NCBI RefSeq assembly: GCF_020177335.1
Contig: NZ_JAIVMG010000006.1
Location: 186,001 to 250,000, forward strand
Direction: 5' to 3'
DNA: 64,000 nt
From: Stappia indica
Lineage (GTDB): Bacteria > Pseudomonadota > Alphaproteobacteria > Rhizobiales > Stappiaceae
In this document: in pieces, positions 52,049 to 63,484 of the stretch
Layout: each line of letters opens with the position of its first letter
Numbering within the stretch: position 1 is the first letter of the stretch
Position numbers and translations under genes: made by a program
Notes under the pieces: generated by a model
What the model saw: only the letters and a program-made list of their open reading frames with translations
Told to the model about the DNA's origin: nothing
The model's database searches: none

Positions 52049-53788
52049 GTGAGCGAATCGGGACAGTTCGGTTCGGGCAAGGACCGACCGGATCCCGACG
52101 CGGCAACGGAGGGCACGCCGCAGCGCAAGGGCGCACGGCGTCGCTCCCGCAGAAGGCGCAAGCAGCGGTCCGATCAGGATCCGGTGCTTGGCGCGGCGGG
52201 CTCCGCGGATCGTCAGACGACATCCGCGCCGGGTCGGGAAACGCGAATGACCGGTCCACCGAAAGATGGGCCACAACGAAAGGATGCGCCCGAGCGCCGG
52301 GACTTGCGGGAGACGCAGGGTCAGCGGGGCGGCGAGGGGAAATCCGCGACAAACTGCAAGAAGCGGCGGCGACCGAATCGCGCTGAACGCCGCGCCGGAA
52401 AGTTTCCCCACACAGCCGTTGCCGAGGGCGGTGCCGGCCGGGAGACCGGGCGGGGCGCTGGGGCTGCGCAGGATGGCGCCAGCCGGTCCTCGGAAAAGCT
52501 CTCTCGCGCCGCAAGACCGTCCCGGGGAGAAAGAGCCGGCCGGGCGGAACGTATTGTGCGTGGGGGCAAAACGCCTGGAGCCTTGCAAGGCGCGGCGCAG
52601 GCCGGTGCGGCTCCATCGCAGGGCAGCGCCCCGCACGGCGAGGCTTCGCGCGGAAGCGTTTCGAAGGGTGGCCGGACACCGCGCGAGAGCGGTGGGGCGG
52701 GCACGTCCGGGAGTGCCGAGCGTACGCGCGGACGGCCGCCGGCTCGCTTTGTCCCGCCGCAACGGCTCTATGCGGCGCTGGATCTTGGCACCAACAATTG
52801 CCGCCTGCTGGTGGCCCGGCCGGAGAGCCGGGGCTTCCGCGTGGTCGATGCCTTTTCCCGGATCGTCCGGCTGGGTGAGGGGCTGGGGCATAACAACCGG
52901 CTCGGCGACGCGGCGATGGACCGGGCGATCGAGGCGCTGGCCAGTTGCCGCGACAAGATGCAGGACCGGGGTGTGGCTCGGGCGCGGCTGATCGCCACCG
53001 AGGCGTGCCGGGCAGCGGAAAACGGGCCGCTGTTCATCGAGCGGGTGCGCGAGGAAACCGGGCTGGCGCTGGAAATCGCCTCGCGCGAGACCGAGGCCCG
53101 GCTGGCGGTGGCCGGTTGCGCCTCGCTGGTCGATCCGGACGCCAACGGGGTGGTGCTGTTCGATATCGGCGGCGGGTCCTCGGAGATCGTCTGGCTGGAT
53201 CTGCGCAACCGTTGCGGCGCGCGCGGGTTCGCCTTGACCCGCTTCATCCGCTCCTGGATCTCCCTGCCTGTCGGGGTGGTCAATCTGGCCGAACGGCACG
53301 GCGGGCGGCATGTGTCGCCGGATGCCTTCGAGGCGATGGTGGATGATGCCCGCCAGCATCTGGAGGCGTTCTCGCTCGGGCGGGAACTGACCGAGGCGAT
53401 TTGCGGCGGCAAGGTGCATATGCTCGGCACCTCCGGCACGGTCACCACCCTGGCCGGCGTGCATTTCGGCCTGAAGCGCTACGACCGGCGCCGGGTGGAT
53501 GGGGCGTGGATGGAAACGGCGGATGTGGCCGCGATGATTGAGCGGCTGCGCGCCATGCCCTATGAGGAGCGGGTCGGCAACCCTTGTATTGGCGCTGATC
53601 GTGCCGATCTTGTGCTTGCCGGCTGCGCGATTCTGGAGGCAATTCGCCGGCGCTGGCCCTGTCAGCGGCTGCGCGTGGCCGACCGGGGATTGCGCGAGGG
53701 AATCTTGATGGAATTGATGGCGGCCGATCAGGTCTGGCGCCGGGATGGTCCGGCGCGCCAGTCGCGGCGTGGAAGGAAGAACGGATGA
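52049..53788 (+). CDS. Ppx/GppA phosphatase family protein with long basic N-terminal extension
   Basis: The catalytic part (about residues 235-570) has the ASKHA-fold motifs [18 protein letters not shown] (Asp245), [12 protein letters not shown] and [13 protein letters not shown], as in exopolyphosphatase and guanosine pentaphosphatase. They hydrolyse polyphosphate or pppGpp. It is preceded by some 230 residues rich in Arg, Gly, Ala, Lys and Pro with no fold apparent, probably disordered and nucleic-acid- or polyphosphate-binding. A GTG start at 52049 with AAGGG six bases upstream is preferred; an ATG frame from 51833 adds sequence next to the tRNA. The stop overlaps rlmE (ATGA). Confidence 0.85.
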   Translation: MSESGQFGSGKDRPDPDAATEGTPQRKGARRRSRRRRKQRSDQDPVLGAAGSADRQTTSAPGRETRMTGPPKDGPQRKDAPERRDLRETQGQRGGEGKSATNCKKRRRPNRAERRAGKFPHTAVAEGGAGRETGRGAGAAQDGASRSSEKLSRAARPSRGERAGRAERIVRGGKTPGALQGAAQAGAAPSQGSAPHGEASRGSVSKGGRTPRESGGAGTSGSAERTRGRPPARFVPPQRLYAALDLGTNNCRLLVARPESRGFRVVDAFSRIVRLGEGLGHNNRLGDAAMDRAIEALASCRDKMQDRGVARARLIATEACRAAENGPLFIERVREETGLALEIASRETEARLAVAGCASLVDPDANGVVLFDIGGGSSEIVWLDLRNRCGARGFALTRFIRSWISLPVGVVNLAERHGGRHVSPDAFEAMVDDARQHLEAFSLGRELTEAICGGKVHMLGTSGTVTTLAGVHFGLKRYDRRRVDGAWMETADVAAMIERLRAMPYEERVGNPCIGADRADLVLAGCAILEAIRRRWPCQRLRVADRGLREGILMELMAADQVWRRDGPARQSRRGRKNG

Positions 53789-54492
53789 GCGGATCGGGGC
53801 GCGGCCACGGTGACCGCGGAATGTTCGAGCGGGTGAAGACCGCGAAGCGGCGCAAGACTTCGTCGACGCGCTGGCTGCAGCGGCAGTTGAACGACCCTTA
53901 TGTGCGTCGCTCCAAGATCGACGGCTATCGCTCGCGCGCGGCCTACAAGCTGTTGGAAATCAACGACAAGCACAAGCTGCTGAAGCCGGGCATGCGCATT
54001 GTCGACCTGGGTGCGGCGCCCGGCGGCTGGTGTCAGGTCGCGGCGACGATCATCGGATCCACCGACACCGATCCGCGCATCGTCGGCATCGACTATCTGG
54101 AGATGGAGCCGCTGCCGGGCGTGCGCCTGTTGCTCAAGGATTTCCTCGACGACGATGCGCCGCAGATGCTGATGGAGGCGCTAGGCGGTGAGTTGCCCGA
54201 TCTGGTGATGTCGGACATGGCGGCGCCGACGACCGGCCATCGCCAGACCGATCACCTGCGCACGACTCACCTGTTCGAGGTGGCGGCGGAGTTCGCCCGG
54301 GAGAATCTGGCGCCGGGCGGCGCGTTCTTGTCGAAGGTGTTTCGCGGCGGCACGGAAGGCGGATTGCTCGCCGATTTGAAGCGGGACTACCAGAGCATTG
54401 CCCATGTGAAGCCGCCGGCAAGCCGCAAGGAGAGCCCCGAGCTCTATGTTCTGGCGAAGGGGTTCCGCGGGCGGAACGGCGAGGGCGAATAG
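53785..54492 (+). CDS. rlmE: 23S rRNA (uridine-2'-O)-methyltransferase RlmE
   Basis: A 235-residue FtsJ/RrmJ-type enzyme that methylates U2552 of 23S rRNA. Signatures: [37 protein letters not shown] (SAM motif I plus first catalytic Lys), a conserved Asp in [14 protein letters not shown], the later Lys in FLSKVFRGG and Glu in [15 protein letters not shown], completing the K-D-K-E tetrad. It is translationally coupled to the Ppx/GppA gene, an arrangement frequent in alphaproteobacteria. Confidence 0.94.
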   Translation: MSGSGRGHGDRGMFERVKTAKRRKTSSTRWLQRQLNDPYVRRSKIDGYRSRAAYKLLEINDKHKLLKPGMRIVDLGAAPGGWCQVAATIIGSTDTDPRIVGIDYLEMEPLPGVRLLLKDFLDDDAPQMLMEALGGELPDLVMSDMAAPTTGHRQTDHLRTTHLFEVAAEFARENLAPGGAFLSKVFRGGTEGGLLADLKRDYQSIAHVKPPASRKESPELYVLAKGFRGRNGEGE

Positions 54493-56333
<1,841 letters not shown>

Positions 56334-56361
56334 CCGGAGCAATCTCCGGCGCATTGAAAAA

Positions 56362-56395
56362 ACGGGCGCGGGTCTCACGACCCGCGCCCGTTTTT
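56362..56395. terminator. Bidirectional terminator after guaB
   Basis: ACGGGCGCGGGTC-TCAC-GACCCGCGCCCGT, perfect 13-bp stem, flanked by an A-run on the left and TTTTT on the right. It serves guaB and the convergent small gene. Confidence 0.9.
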
Positions 56396-56438
56396 ATATC
56401 AGCCCCTTATCTGTGTTCGCGCCTGTTGCGTGGTCGCC

Positions 56439-56684
56439 TCAGGTCGAAGGGGAGGACGCCAGGTCCGTCGGGGGCGTTGCTGACAACGGCGGGGTGCCGC
56501 CCTCCGTCGCGCTTTTTTCGTGCGCCATTTCAAGAAGGCGATGGGCGCAGGCGACAAGAAGTTCCGGTGACTTCCCCCGCAAGTCCTCTGCGGCATAGGC
56601 AAAAAAGGCTTTCCAAGCCTGAATTTCCTTGTTCGGGTCAAGTGTTGCGCTGGCGTCGATTGTGCCTTGAGTAAGATCCTGCAT
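56439..56684 (-). CDS. Small protein of unknown function (81 aa)
   Basis: Reads MQDLTQGTIDASATLDPNKE, then a helical core EIQAWKAFFAYAAEDLRGKSPELLVACAHRLLEMAHEKS and a Pro/Thr/Ser-rich tail. No signal or membrane segment. GGAGG eight bases before the ATG at 56684 is a strong ribosome site and decides the start over an in-frame Met at 56756. It ends before the bidirectional guaB terminator. I do not recognise the family. Confidence 0.75.
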   Translation of the reverse strand: MQDLTQGTIDASATLDPNKEIQAWKAFFAYAAEDLRGKSPELLVACAHRLLEMAHEKSATEGGTPPLSATPPTDLASSPST

Positions 56685-57094
56685 GGCTACGGCCTCCGGT
56701 TTTATGCAGGAAACGTCATTCGTCGTTATACAAGCGTTATTTCGTAGTAAAGGCATAACACGCTATGGTTGAATTCTTGGTGTATATTGGTACTAATTGC
56801 GATTCTTTATCGACCTTGAGTTGTCTTTTCTTTTTGTGTTCGCGTGCCTTTTGTGCGGTTGGGGCGGGTGCTGCGCGCGCGGACGTTGGCAAGGGCGCGC
56901 GGATGGGATAGGTCAGGTCCTGTATTCCGGATCGAAAACATAAGAGACCCGACCGGACGCCCGCTGGCGGTTTGCTGTCATGGGGCGGGCCGCCCTTTCG
57001 ACTGCCCGGGTGCAGGGCGGCGGCGGGGTGTCGGGTGATCAAGCAAGGGCCGCGCCCGGAGCGCGGCGGTGCTGACTGAAGGAACGAGTGCGAC
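56685..57094. other. Intergenic region before the RsmB-like gene
   Basis: About 410 bp; the left 150 bp are AT-rich and probably hold the promoter of the small minus-strand gene. Nothing else was recognised; open frames here have no protein-like features. Confidence 0.55.
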
Positions 57095-58393
57095 ATGAAG
57101 GATGGAGGCCGGCTGGCCGCGGCGATTGATATCCTGACCGAGGTCGATACCTACCGGCGGCCCGTACAGGATGGGCTGAAGGAATGGGGGCGCCGCAACC
57201 GCTTCGCCGGTTCGGGCGACCGGCTGGTGATCGGCAACCTGGTGTTCGACGCGCTGCGGCACAAGCTGTCGCTGAGCCACATCATGGGCAGCACCGAGGC
57301 GCGGGCGCATATCCTTGCAACCTATGCGCTGACCTGGGAGTTCGGTGTCGACGGTCTCGTCGCCGCCCTTGCCGACGACCGCTTCGCACCGGAGCCGGTA
57401 ACGCCGGCGGAACTGGCTCGGCTCGACGCTGCCGATCTGGACGGCGCGGCGGATCATGTTCGCGCGGATGTGCCCGAATGGCTCTGGCCGCAGTTTTCGA
57501 ACGCCTATGGCGCGGATGCGGTTGCCGAGGGGCAGGCGCTGGCCCGGCGGGCGCCGATCGACCTGCGGGTCAATCGGCTCAAGGGCGACCGCGACCGGGT
57601 GATCCGGCGCATGGGGCATCTGCCGCTGGAGCCGACGCCGATCTCGCCGGTGGGCTTGCGCCTGCCGCCGGCACGGGCCAAGGACAAGGCGCCGCATGTG
57701 CAGGCCGAGGAAGGGTTTCGCAAGGGCTGGTTCGAGCTTCAGGACGAGGCAAGCCAGCTTGCCGCCCTGGTGGCGACCTCACTGGCGCCGACCCAGGTGC
57801 TCGATTATTGCGCCGGTGGCGGCGGCAAGACGCTGGCGCTGGCCGGAGAGCTGGGCAACCGCGGGCAGATCTACGCGCATGACGCGCTGAAGCTGCGGCT
57901 CGCGCCGATCTATGAACGGCTGCAGCGCTCCGGTGCGCGCAACGTGCAGGTTCGCGATCCGCAAGCGGCAACGCTCGACGATCTGAAGGACCGGATGGAC
58001 CTGGTGTTTCTCGACGTTCCCTGTTCGGGCACCGGGGTGTGGCGCCGGCGCCCCGATTCCAAATGGCGGGTCACGGAGAATGCCTTGCAAGGCCGGCTCA
58101 GGGAGCAGAGCCAGGTGCTCGATGCCGCTTGCGGTTTCGTCCGTCCCGGTGGGCATCTGCTCTATGCCACCTGTTCGCTGTTGCCTTGCGAGAACCAGCA
58201 GCAGCTTGCCGCCTTCCTGGCCCGCAACGCGGCGTTCGAGCCGGTGTCGCTGGTGGAGCGTTGGGGCGCGCTGTTCGGCGAAGATGCGGCGCGGCCGCGC
58301 TTTTCCGAAGAGGGCTATGCCACGCTCAGCCCGGCGACGACCGGCACCGATGGCTTCTTCATCGGCCTGTTGCGCCGGCGCGAGGAGGGCTGA
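57095..58393 (+). CDS. RsmB-like RNA (cytosine-5) methyltransferase
   Basis: A 432-residue NOL1/NOP2/Sun-family enzyme. The N-terminal RNA-binding half includes WLWPQFSNAYG and APIDLRVNRLKGDR. The SAM domain has VLDYCAGGGGKTLALAGEL (motif I), VFLDVPCSGTGVWRRRPD with Cys310 and LLYATCSLLPCENQ with the catalytic Cys360. It methylates a cytosine in rRNA or tRNA; 16S C967 (RsmB) is the usual annotation, but the target is not shown by sequence. A strong terminator follows. Confidence 0.88.
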   Translation: MKDGGRLAAAIDILTEVDTYRRPVQDGLKEWGRRNRFAGSGDRLVIGNLVFDALRHKLSLSHIMGSTEARAHILATYALTWEFGVDGLVAALADDRFAPEPVTPAELARLDAADLDGAADHVRADVPEWLWPQFSNAYGADAVAEGQALARRAPIDLRVNRLKGDRDRVIRRMGHLPLEPTPISPVGLRLPPARAKDKAPHVQAEEGFRKGWFELQDEASQLAALVATSLAPTQVLDYCAGGGGKTLALAGELGNRGQIYAHDALKLRLAPIYERLQRSGARNVQVRDPQAATLDDLKDRMDLVFLDVPCSGTGVWRRRPDSKWRVTENALQGRLREQSQVLDAACGFVRPGGHLLYATCSLLPCENQQQLAAFLARNAAFEPVSLVERWGALFGEDAARPRFSEEGYATLSPATTGTDGFFIGLLRRREEG

Positions 58394-58445
58394 CGGCCGC
58401 GCGCGGCCGATTGTGTCCCGGCGCTGATCCGCACGACATGACAGG

Positions 58446-58477
58446 CGGGCCGGTTTCCGGCCCGTCATGCTTTTTTT
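58446..58477 (+). terminator. Intrinsic terminator after the RsmB-like gene
   Basis: CGGGCCGG-TTT-CCGGCCCG, 8-bp stem extended by flanking ATGA/TCAT, then T7 at 58471-58477. It lies between convergent genes. Confidence 0.88.
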
Positions 58478-58493
58478 GGGGGGGCTGCGCCGC

Positions 58494-59684
58494 TCAGTCT
58501 TCGGGAAAGAGCGGCAGCGTCTCCGGCTCGCCGGTGCTCTCCCATGTGGACTGCCGCCGGCCATCCTCTTGGGCCTGGGCAGGCTTCGCGGTGGGGATAT
58601 CCTGCTCGGCCTGCTCCGGCGCGCTGTACTCCAGATCTAAGGTGGCGGCTGCGGCGGCTTGCAAGGCTTCCTCGCGCACGCGGGCCTCGTCTTCGAGCAG
58701 CCGCGCCTGCAGGGCGCCAAGCCCCGACCACAGGTGCGCGGGCAGCCTGCTCCGGTCCCCGCCCGCCATCAGAACGTCCCGCGCGCCCTTGGCTTCGCCG
58801 GCGGCGGCAAGGGCGGCGCCAAGGGCGTTGCCGGCGGATTTGTCGGTCGGCGCCAGGGTCCAGGCACGCTGTGCATGGTGGATGGCGCCGGCCAGATCGC
58901 CGGAGCGGCGGCAGGCAAGGCTCATCTGCACCAGCGGCGCGGGATTGTTGCTGTCGCGGTCGAAGGCGGCACCAAGCGCCTCGACGGCGGCCGGCCAGTC
59001 TTCGCGTGCCATCAGGATTGCGCCGAGCAGGGCCAGCAGCTCGGGGTCGTCCTTCTGCCGCTCGATGGCCCGGCGGGCATAGGCTTCCGCCTCCTGCAGC
59101 CGGTTCTGGTGATAGAGCGTGTCGGCGAGCCCTTTCAGGGCCGGCAGATAGAGCGGGTCGACGCGCAGGGCATGCCGGTACTGGGCGATGGCCCCGGCGG
59201 TGTCGCCATGGGGCGCGCGGGCGTCGGCGTCCAGGGTCAGGGCCGCCGCGCTGTCGGGCAGCACCTGCAACAACCGGGCGGTGAGGGGCAGCGCGCGGCC
59301 AGGATCGCCGAGCCGGATCAGGATCGTTGCGAGGCCGAACAGTGCGTTGCGATTGCCCGGATCGAGATCGAGAACGGCGACGAAGGCGTCGCGCGCCGGT
59401 TCCGACTGGCCGAGCAGCAAGAGGGCGTTGCCGAGATTGGTGCGGGCGGGCAGGTGGTCGGGGGCGGCGAACACCACCTGGCGCAACAGCGTGACCGCAT
59501 CGTCCAGATCGCCTCGGCGCATCAGGGCCGTGCCGGCGCGGTACTTGCTGTCAAGGGCCTCCGGATCGTTCTGGGCAAGGGTCAGGTAGATCTTGAGCGC
59601 CGCATCGAAATCGCCGTTGCGTTCATGCGCGGCCGCCTGTTCCAGGGCCTCGCTCTCGGACGTGTAGGGAAGCGGAGAAGACAT
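58494..59684 (-). CDS. Tetratricopeptide-repeat protein
   Basis: A 396-residue protein built from about nine TPR units spanning residues 10-330 (for example EALEQAAAHERNGDFDAALKIYLTLAQNDPEAL, then ARTNLGNALLLLGQSEPARDAFVAVLDLDPGN). The C-terminal 65 residues are acidic and unstructured, ending in LPLFPED. No signal peptide or membrane segment, so a cytoplasmic scaffold is likely. The start at 59684 is the first Met with repeat-like sequence after it; the ribosome site is weak. Partners are unknown. It is divergent from guaA. Confidence 0.85.
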   Translation of the reverse strand: MSSPLPYTSESEALEQAAAHERNGDFDAALKIYLTLAQNDPEALDSKYRAGTALMRRGDLDDAVTLLRQVVFAAPDHLPARTNLGNALLLLGQSEPARDAFVAVLDLDPGNRNALFGLATILIRLGDPGRALPLTARLLQVLPDSAAALTLDADARAPHGDTAGAIAQYRHALRVDPLYLPALKGLADTLYHQNRLQEAEAYARRAIERQKDDPELLALLGAILMAREDWPAAVEALGAAFDRDSNNPAPLVQMSLACRRSGDLAGAIHHAQRAWTLAPTDKSAGNALGAALAAAGEAKGARDVLMAGGDRSRLPAHLWSGLGALQARLLEDEARVREEALQAAAAATLDLEYSAPEQAEQDIPTAKPAQAQEDGRRQSTWESTGEPETLPLFPED

Positions 59685-59845
59685 GTCGGGGTCTGGTCCT
59701 GTGCCGGGGAGGGGCTGGGGTCGCCCGGCTCGCCGGCGAGTCGGTGCGGTCGGGGAATCCGACTCGTCGCATGGCAAAGCGTAGGCGGCGCATGTCGCCC
59801 GGTCAAAGGTCTTGGCATCAGGCTTCGGCAAATCTGTGGCCAGTT

Positions 59846-59882
59846 CCCCGCGTTGCACAACAATCATGGCGGGGCCGTGCAA
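59846..59882 (+). promoter_or_regulatory. Interlocking stems in the guaA leader region
   Basis: CCCCGC (59846-59851) pairs with GCGGGG (59869-59874), while TTGCAC (59853-59858) pairs with GTGCAA (59877-59882). The two stems interleave, so they either exclude one another or form a pseudoknot. They lie about 45 bp before guaA. Confidence 0.3.
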
Positions 59883-59924
59883 ATTTCGGTTCAAAACGGT
59901 GTGGGCATTGGGTAGAAGCAGCAC

Positions 59925-61472
59925 ATGACAGACAGCGTCCTCATCATCGATTTCGGCTCCCAGGTGACCCAGCTGATCGCGCGCCGTGTGCGCGAGGCGG
60001 GTGTCTATTCGGAGATCGTTCCGTTCCAGTTGGCGGAGGAGGCGTTCGAGCGCCTTTCGCCGAAGGCGGTCATTCTTTCCGGCGGTCCCGCTTCCACCAC
60101 GGAAATGGGCAGTCCGCGCGCGCCGCAGGCGGTGTTCGAAACCGGCTTGCCGGTGCTTGGCATCTGCTATGGCGAGCAGACCATGTGCGCGCAGCTCGGC
60201 GGCAAGGTCGAAGGCAGCGACCATCGCGAGTTCGGCCGTGCTTTCCTCGAAATCGCGGACGAATGTCCGCTGTTCGAGGGTGTCTGGGACAAGGGCACGC
60301 GCCATCAGGTGTGGATGAGCCATGGCGATCGGGTGACCGCGCTTCCGCCGGGCTTCCGTGCGGTGGGGACCTCAACGGGCGCGCCCTTCGCGGCCATCGC
60401 CGACGAGGCGCGCAACTACTACGGCGTGCAGTTCCACCCCGAGGTGGTGCATACGCCGGACGGGGCGAAGCTCTTGTCCAATTTCGTGCACAAGATCGCC
60501 GGTCTCAAGGGCGACTGGACGATGGCCGCCTATCGCGAGCAGGCCATCGAGGCGATCCGCAGCCAGGTGGGCGATGGCAAGGTCATCTGCGCGCTGTCCG
60601 GCGGTGTCGATTCCTCCGTCGCCGCGCTGCTGGCGCATGAGGCGGTCGGCGATCAGTTGACCTGCATCCTCGTCGACCATGGCTTGATGCGCAAGGACGA
60701 GGCGGCCGAGGTGGTCGCCATGTTCCGCGAGCATTACAACCTGCCGCTCATTCTGGTGGACGCCGCCGACCGGTTTGTCGGCGAGCTGGAAGGCGAGAGC
60801 GACCCGGAAACGAAGCGCAAGACCATCGGCCGCCTGTTCATTGAGGTGTTCGAGGAAGAGGCGAAGAAGCTGGGTGGCGCGGATTTCCTGGTGCAGGGAA
60901 CGCTCTATCCGGACGTGATCGAGAGCGTCTCCTTCACCGGCGGCCCGTCGGTGACGATCAAGTCGCATCACAATGTCGGCGGTCTGCCCGAGCGCATGAA
61001 CATGCAGCTCGTCGAGCCCTTGCGCGAGTTGTTCAAGGACGAAGTGCGGGTGCTCGGCAAGGAGTTGGGCCTGCCGGATCACTTCATCGGCCGGCATCCG
61101 TTCCCGGGGCCGGGGCTTGCCATCCGCTGTCCGGGCGGGGTCACCCGCGAGAAGCTCGACATCCTGCGGGCTGCGGATGCGATTTATCTGGACGAGATCC
61201 GCAAGGCGGGGCTCTACGATGCGATCTGGCAGGCCTTTGCCGTGCTCCTGCCGGTGCAGACGGTCGGCGTGATGGGAGACGGGCGCACCTATGAGTTCGT
61301 CTGTGCGCTGCGCGCGGTGACCTCCATCGACGGCATGACGGCGGATTTCTATCATTACGACATGGAATTCCTCGGCCGCGCCGCGACCCGGATCATCAAC
61401 GAGGTCAAGGGCATCAACCGCGTCGTCTATGACGTGACCTCCAAGCCGCCGGGAACCATCGAGTGGGAATGA
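59925..61472 (+). CDS. guaA: GMP synthase (glutamine-hydrolysing) GuaA
   Basis: A 515-residue enzyme converting XMP to GMP with glutamine and ATP. Class I glutamine amidotransferase domain: [12 protein letters not shown] with nucleophile Cys81, and the His-Glu pair in [13 protein letters not shown] pyrophosphatase domain: PP-loop SGGVDSS at 225-231. The C-terminal dimerisation domain ends KPPGTIEWE, the universal GuaA tail. Complete. It acts after GuaB, encoded 3.6 kb upstream on the same strand. Confidence 0.97.
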   Translation: MTDSVLIIDFGSQVTQLIARRVREAGVYSEIVPFQLAEEAFERLSPKAVILSGGPASTTEMGSPRAPQAVFETGLPVLGICYGEQTMCAQLGGKVEGSDHREFGRAFLEIADECPLFEGVWDKGTRHQVWMSHGDRVTALPPGFRAVGTSTGAPFAAIADEARNYYGVQFHPEVVHTPDGAKLLSNFVHKIAGLKGDWTMAAYREQAIEAIRSQVGDGKVICALSGGVDSSVAALLAHEAVGDQLTCILVDHGLMRKDEAAEVVAMFREHYNLPLILVDAADRFVGELEGESDPETKRKTIGRLFIEVFEEEAKKLGGADFLVQGTLYPDVIESVSFTGGPSVTIKSHHNVGGLPERMNMQLVEPLRELFKDEVRVLGKELGLPDHFIGRHPFPGPGLAIRCPGGVTREKLDILRAADAIYLDEIRKAGLYDAIWQAFAVLLPVQTVGVMGDGRTYEFVCALRAVTSIDGMTADFYHYDMEFLGRAATRIINEVKGINRVVYDVTSKPPGTIEWE

Positions 61473-61776
61473 TGTTTCTCGCTGAGGGCGCTGGTTCACA
61501 GCGCTTTGCCTGAAACGTCTGTCGCTTCGCGGGGCTTCCTTCCGGATGTCCCGCGTTTTTTTAAGCGCCTCGCAGACGGTCTCTCATGTTCGGTGCGCGG
61601 TTCCGTCTGCCGGCGTTCCGTTCAGACGCGAGCTGAGCCGCAAGCACCGATGGCGGCCCTACCAATTTTCCGAAGGCTCCTTACTTCCGGTTGCATACTC
61701 CGGTGCGGTGGGACAGTGTCTGCTTGGTGTCGTTCCGAATTTTAAAAACCGGGAACAACAACGAGGGGAAACGTCC
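61473..61776. other. Intergenic region between guaA and the fatty-acid transporter
   Basis: About 300 bp. It holds the guaA terminator and presumably the promoter of the next gene. No other structure recognised; the open frame reaching back to 61546 has no homologous N-terminus. Confidence 0.5.
61528..61562 (+). terminator. Intrinsic terminator after guaA
   Basis: CGCGGG (61528-61533) pairs with CCCGCG (61550-61555) around a 16-nt loop that can pair further, directly followed by T7. Confidence 0.75.
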
Positions 61777-63087
61777 ATGCTGAACTTTCTTGCCCGGCCG
61801 CTGGTGCGGCTGGTCGACCGGTATTTGCCGGATCCATTCATTTTCGTGATTTTTCTGACAATTATTGCCGCGCTGGCGGCGATGCTCCTGCAAGGTCAGG
61901 GGCCGCTCGTCATCGTGAGCATGTGGGGCGACGGGTTCTGGAAGCTCCTGACCTTCTCGATGCAAATGCTTCTGGTGCTGGTCACCGGTTTCATGCTGGC
62001 GAGCACGCCATTGGTGCGGCGCGCGCTGGAACTCTTGGCAAGCTGGGTGTCGAGTGCTGGTGGTGCGATCATCCTCGTCAGCCTTGTCTCGCTGCTGGCG
62101 AGCTGGATCAACTGGGGCTTTGGCCTTGTGGTTGGCGCCTTCTTTGCCAAGGAACTGGCCCGCCAGGTGCGGGTTGACTATCGCCTTCTGGTCGCCAGCG
62201 CCTATTCGGGCTTTCTGGTCTGGCATGGCGGGCTTGCCGGATCGGTGCCGCTGTCGATTGCCACGGAAGGCCATCCGTTCGTGGATGTCACCGGGGTGAT
62301 CGGTACCGGGCAAACCATCTTTGCTCCCTTCAACATTGCCATCGTGGTCGCGCTGTTCATTGCGGTGCCGCTGCTCAATCGGCTGATGTTGCCGGACGAA
62401 AAGGACAGCGTGCATGTGGATCCGGCCTTGCTCGATCCGCCGGCCGCCGAGGTCGAGCTGGAGCCCACGACGCCCGCGCAGTGGATGGAGAACAGCCGGA
62501 TTCTCTCGGGCTTCATCGGGCTCGCCGGCCTGTTGTACCTTGCCAACTACTTCCTGACGTCGGGCGGGCTGTCGCTCAACTCGATCAACATGACCTTCCT
62601 GATGTTCGCGATCGTGCTGCACGGCACACCGCGCCATCTGCTGGACAGCCTGCAGGAAGCGATGAAGGGCGGCGCCGGTATTGTCCTCCAGTTCCCCTTC
62701 TACGCCGGGATCATGGCGATCATGGTGCAGTCGGGCCTGGCGACGACCATCTCGGACGGCCTGATTTCCCTGGCGACGACCGAGACCCTGCCGTTCTGGA
62801 CCTTCCTTTCCGCCGGCCTGGTCAACATGTTCGTGCCGTCGGGCGGCGGACAATGGGCGGTGCAGGCGCCTGTGGTCATGCCGGCGGCGCAGGAACTGGG
62901 CGCCGATATGGCCCGCGCGGCGATGGCGGTTGCCTGGGGCGATGCCTGGACCAACATGATCCAGCCGTTCTGGGCTCTGCCTCTGCTGGGCATTGCCGGG
63001 CTGCGCGCCAAGGACATCATGGGCTATTGCGTGATTCACCTGATTGTCTCCGGTGTCATCATCTCGGCCCTCTTGACCTACTTCTAA
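61777..63087 (+). CDS. Short-chain fatty acid transporter (AtoE family)
   Basis: A 436-residue inner-membrane protein with about ten to eleven helices. Family features: VRLVDRYLPDPFIFVIFLTII at the N-terminus, LLASWINWGFGLVVGAFFAKELAR, SAYSGFLVWHGGLAGSVPLSIA, and MFVPSGGGQWAVQAPVVMPAA with WGDAWTNMIQPFWALPLLGIAGL. AtoE proteins import short-chain fatty acids such as butyrate or acetoacetate. Met 61777 follows GAGGGGAA. It stands alone, with a hairpin after the stop. Confidence 0.92.
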   Translation: MLNFLARPLVRLVDRYLPDPFIFVIFLTIIAALAAMLLQGQGPLVIVSMWGDGFWKLLTFSMQMLLVLVTGFMLASTPLVRRALELLASWVSSAGGAIILVSLVSLLASWINWGFGLVVGAFFAKELARQVRVDYRLLVASAYSGFLVWHGGLAGSVPLSIATEGHPFVDVTGVIGTGQTIFAPFNIAIVVALFIAVPLLNRLMLPDEKDSVHVDPALLDPPAAEVELEPTTPAQWMENSRILSGFIGLAGLLYLANYFLTSGGLSLNSINMTFLMFAIVLHGTPRHLLDSLQEAMKGGAGIVLQFPFYAGIMAIMVQSGLATTISDGLISLATTETLPFWTFLSAGLVNMFVPSGGGQWAVQAPVVMPAAQELGADMARAAMAVAWGDAWTNMIQPFWALPLLGIAGLRAKDIMGYCVIHLIVSGVIISALLTYF

Positions 63088-63484
63088 GGCTCGGGCGCGG
63101 GGGGCATCCCCCGCGCCTCACTTTCCGTATTTCGCTGCCTGATCTCTTGTCCGCTGGCAAAGCGCCTATCGCCGGCTTCTCGCCCCGGGGCATCGCGTCC
63201 CGACGCACCGCAGCGCCTCTTTCCTCCGATCATTCCTGCCGGTCCGAGAGCTGTTCGCCCTGCGCCTCGGTGCCCGATCTGTCGTGCGGATCGGGAGCTG
63301 GAGCAGGTGAACGTGGCCTGGGTTCTGCTTGCTTGCGTGCGGTCCCGGTGGCAGGTTTTTCAGTAACGGACGGTCTGTCCGAAATATTGCGCATTTTTTC
63401 CTGATACTAGGTTCCTGTGCGTCACATATGTCTCGTCAATCCATTAGAAAAGGAGCGTGAACCTTAGACATTTGTGGGGGTGAA
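63088..63484. other. Intergenic region before the TehA-like gene
   Basis: About 400 bp. It includes the hairpin at 63094-63117, a CGGAC-N5-GTCCG dyad at 63367-63381 and an ACATATGT palindrome around 63425, both upstream of the TehA-like gene. No gene seen. Confidence 0.5.
63094..63117 (+). terminator. Hairpin after the fatty-acid transporter
   Basis: GGCGCGGGGG-GCAT-CCCCCGCGCC, perfect 10-bp stem, six bases past the stop; no U-tract follows. Confidence 0.55.

Noticed and set aside
56737-57096. 119-residue minus-strand frame upstream of the RsmB-like gene
   Set aside because: Composition is random-looking, there is no ribosome site, and it overlaps the likely promoter regions.
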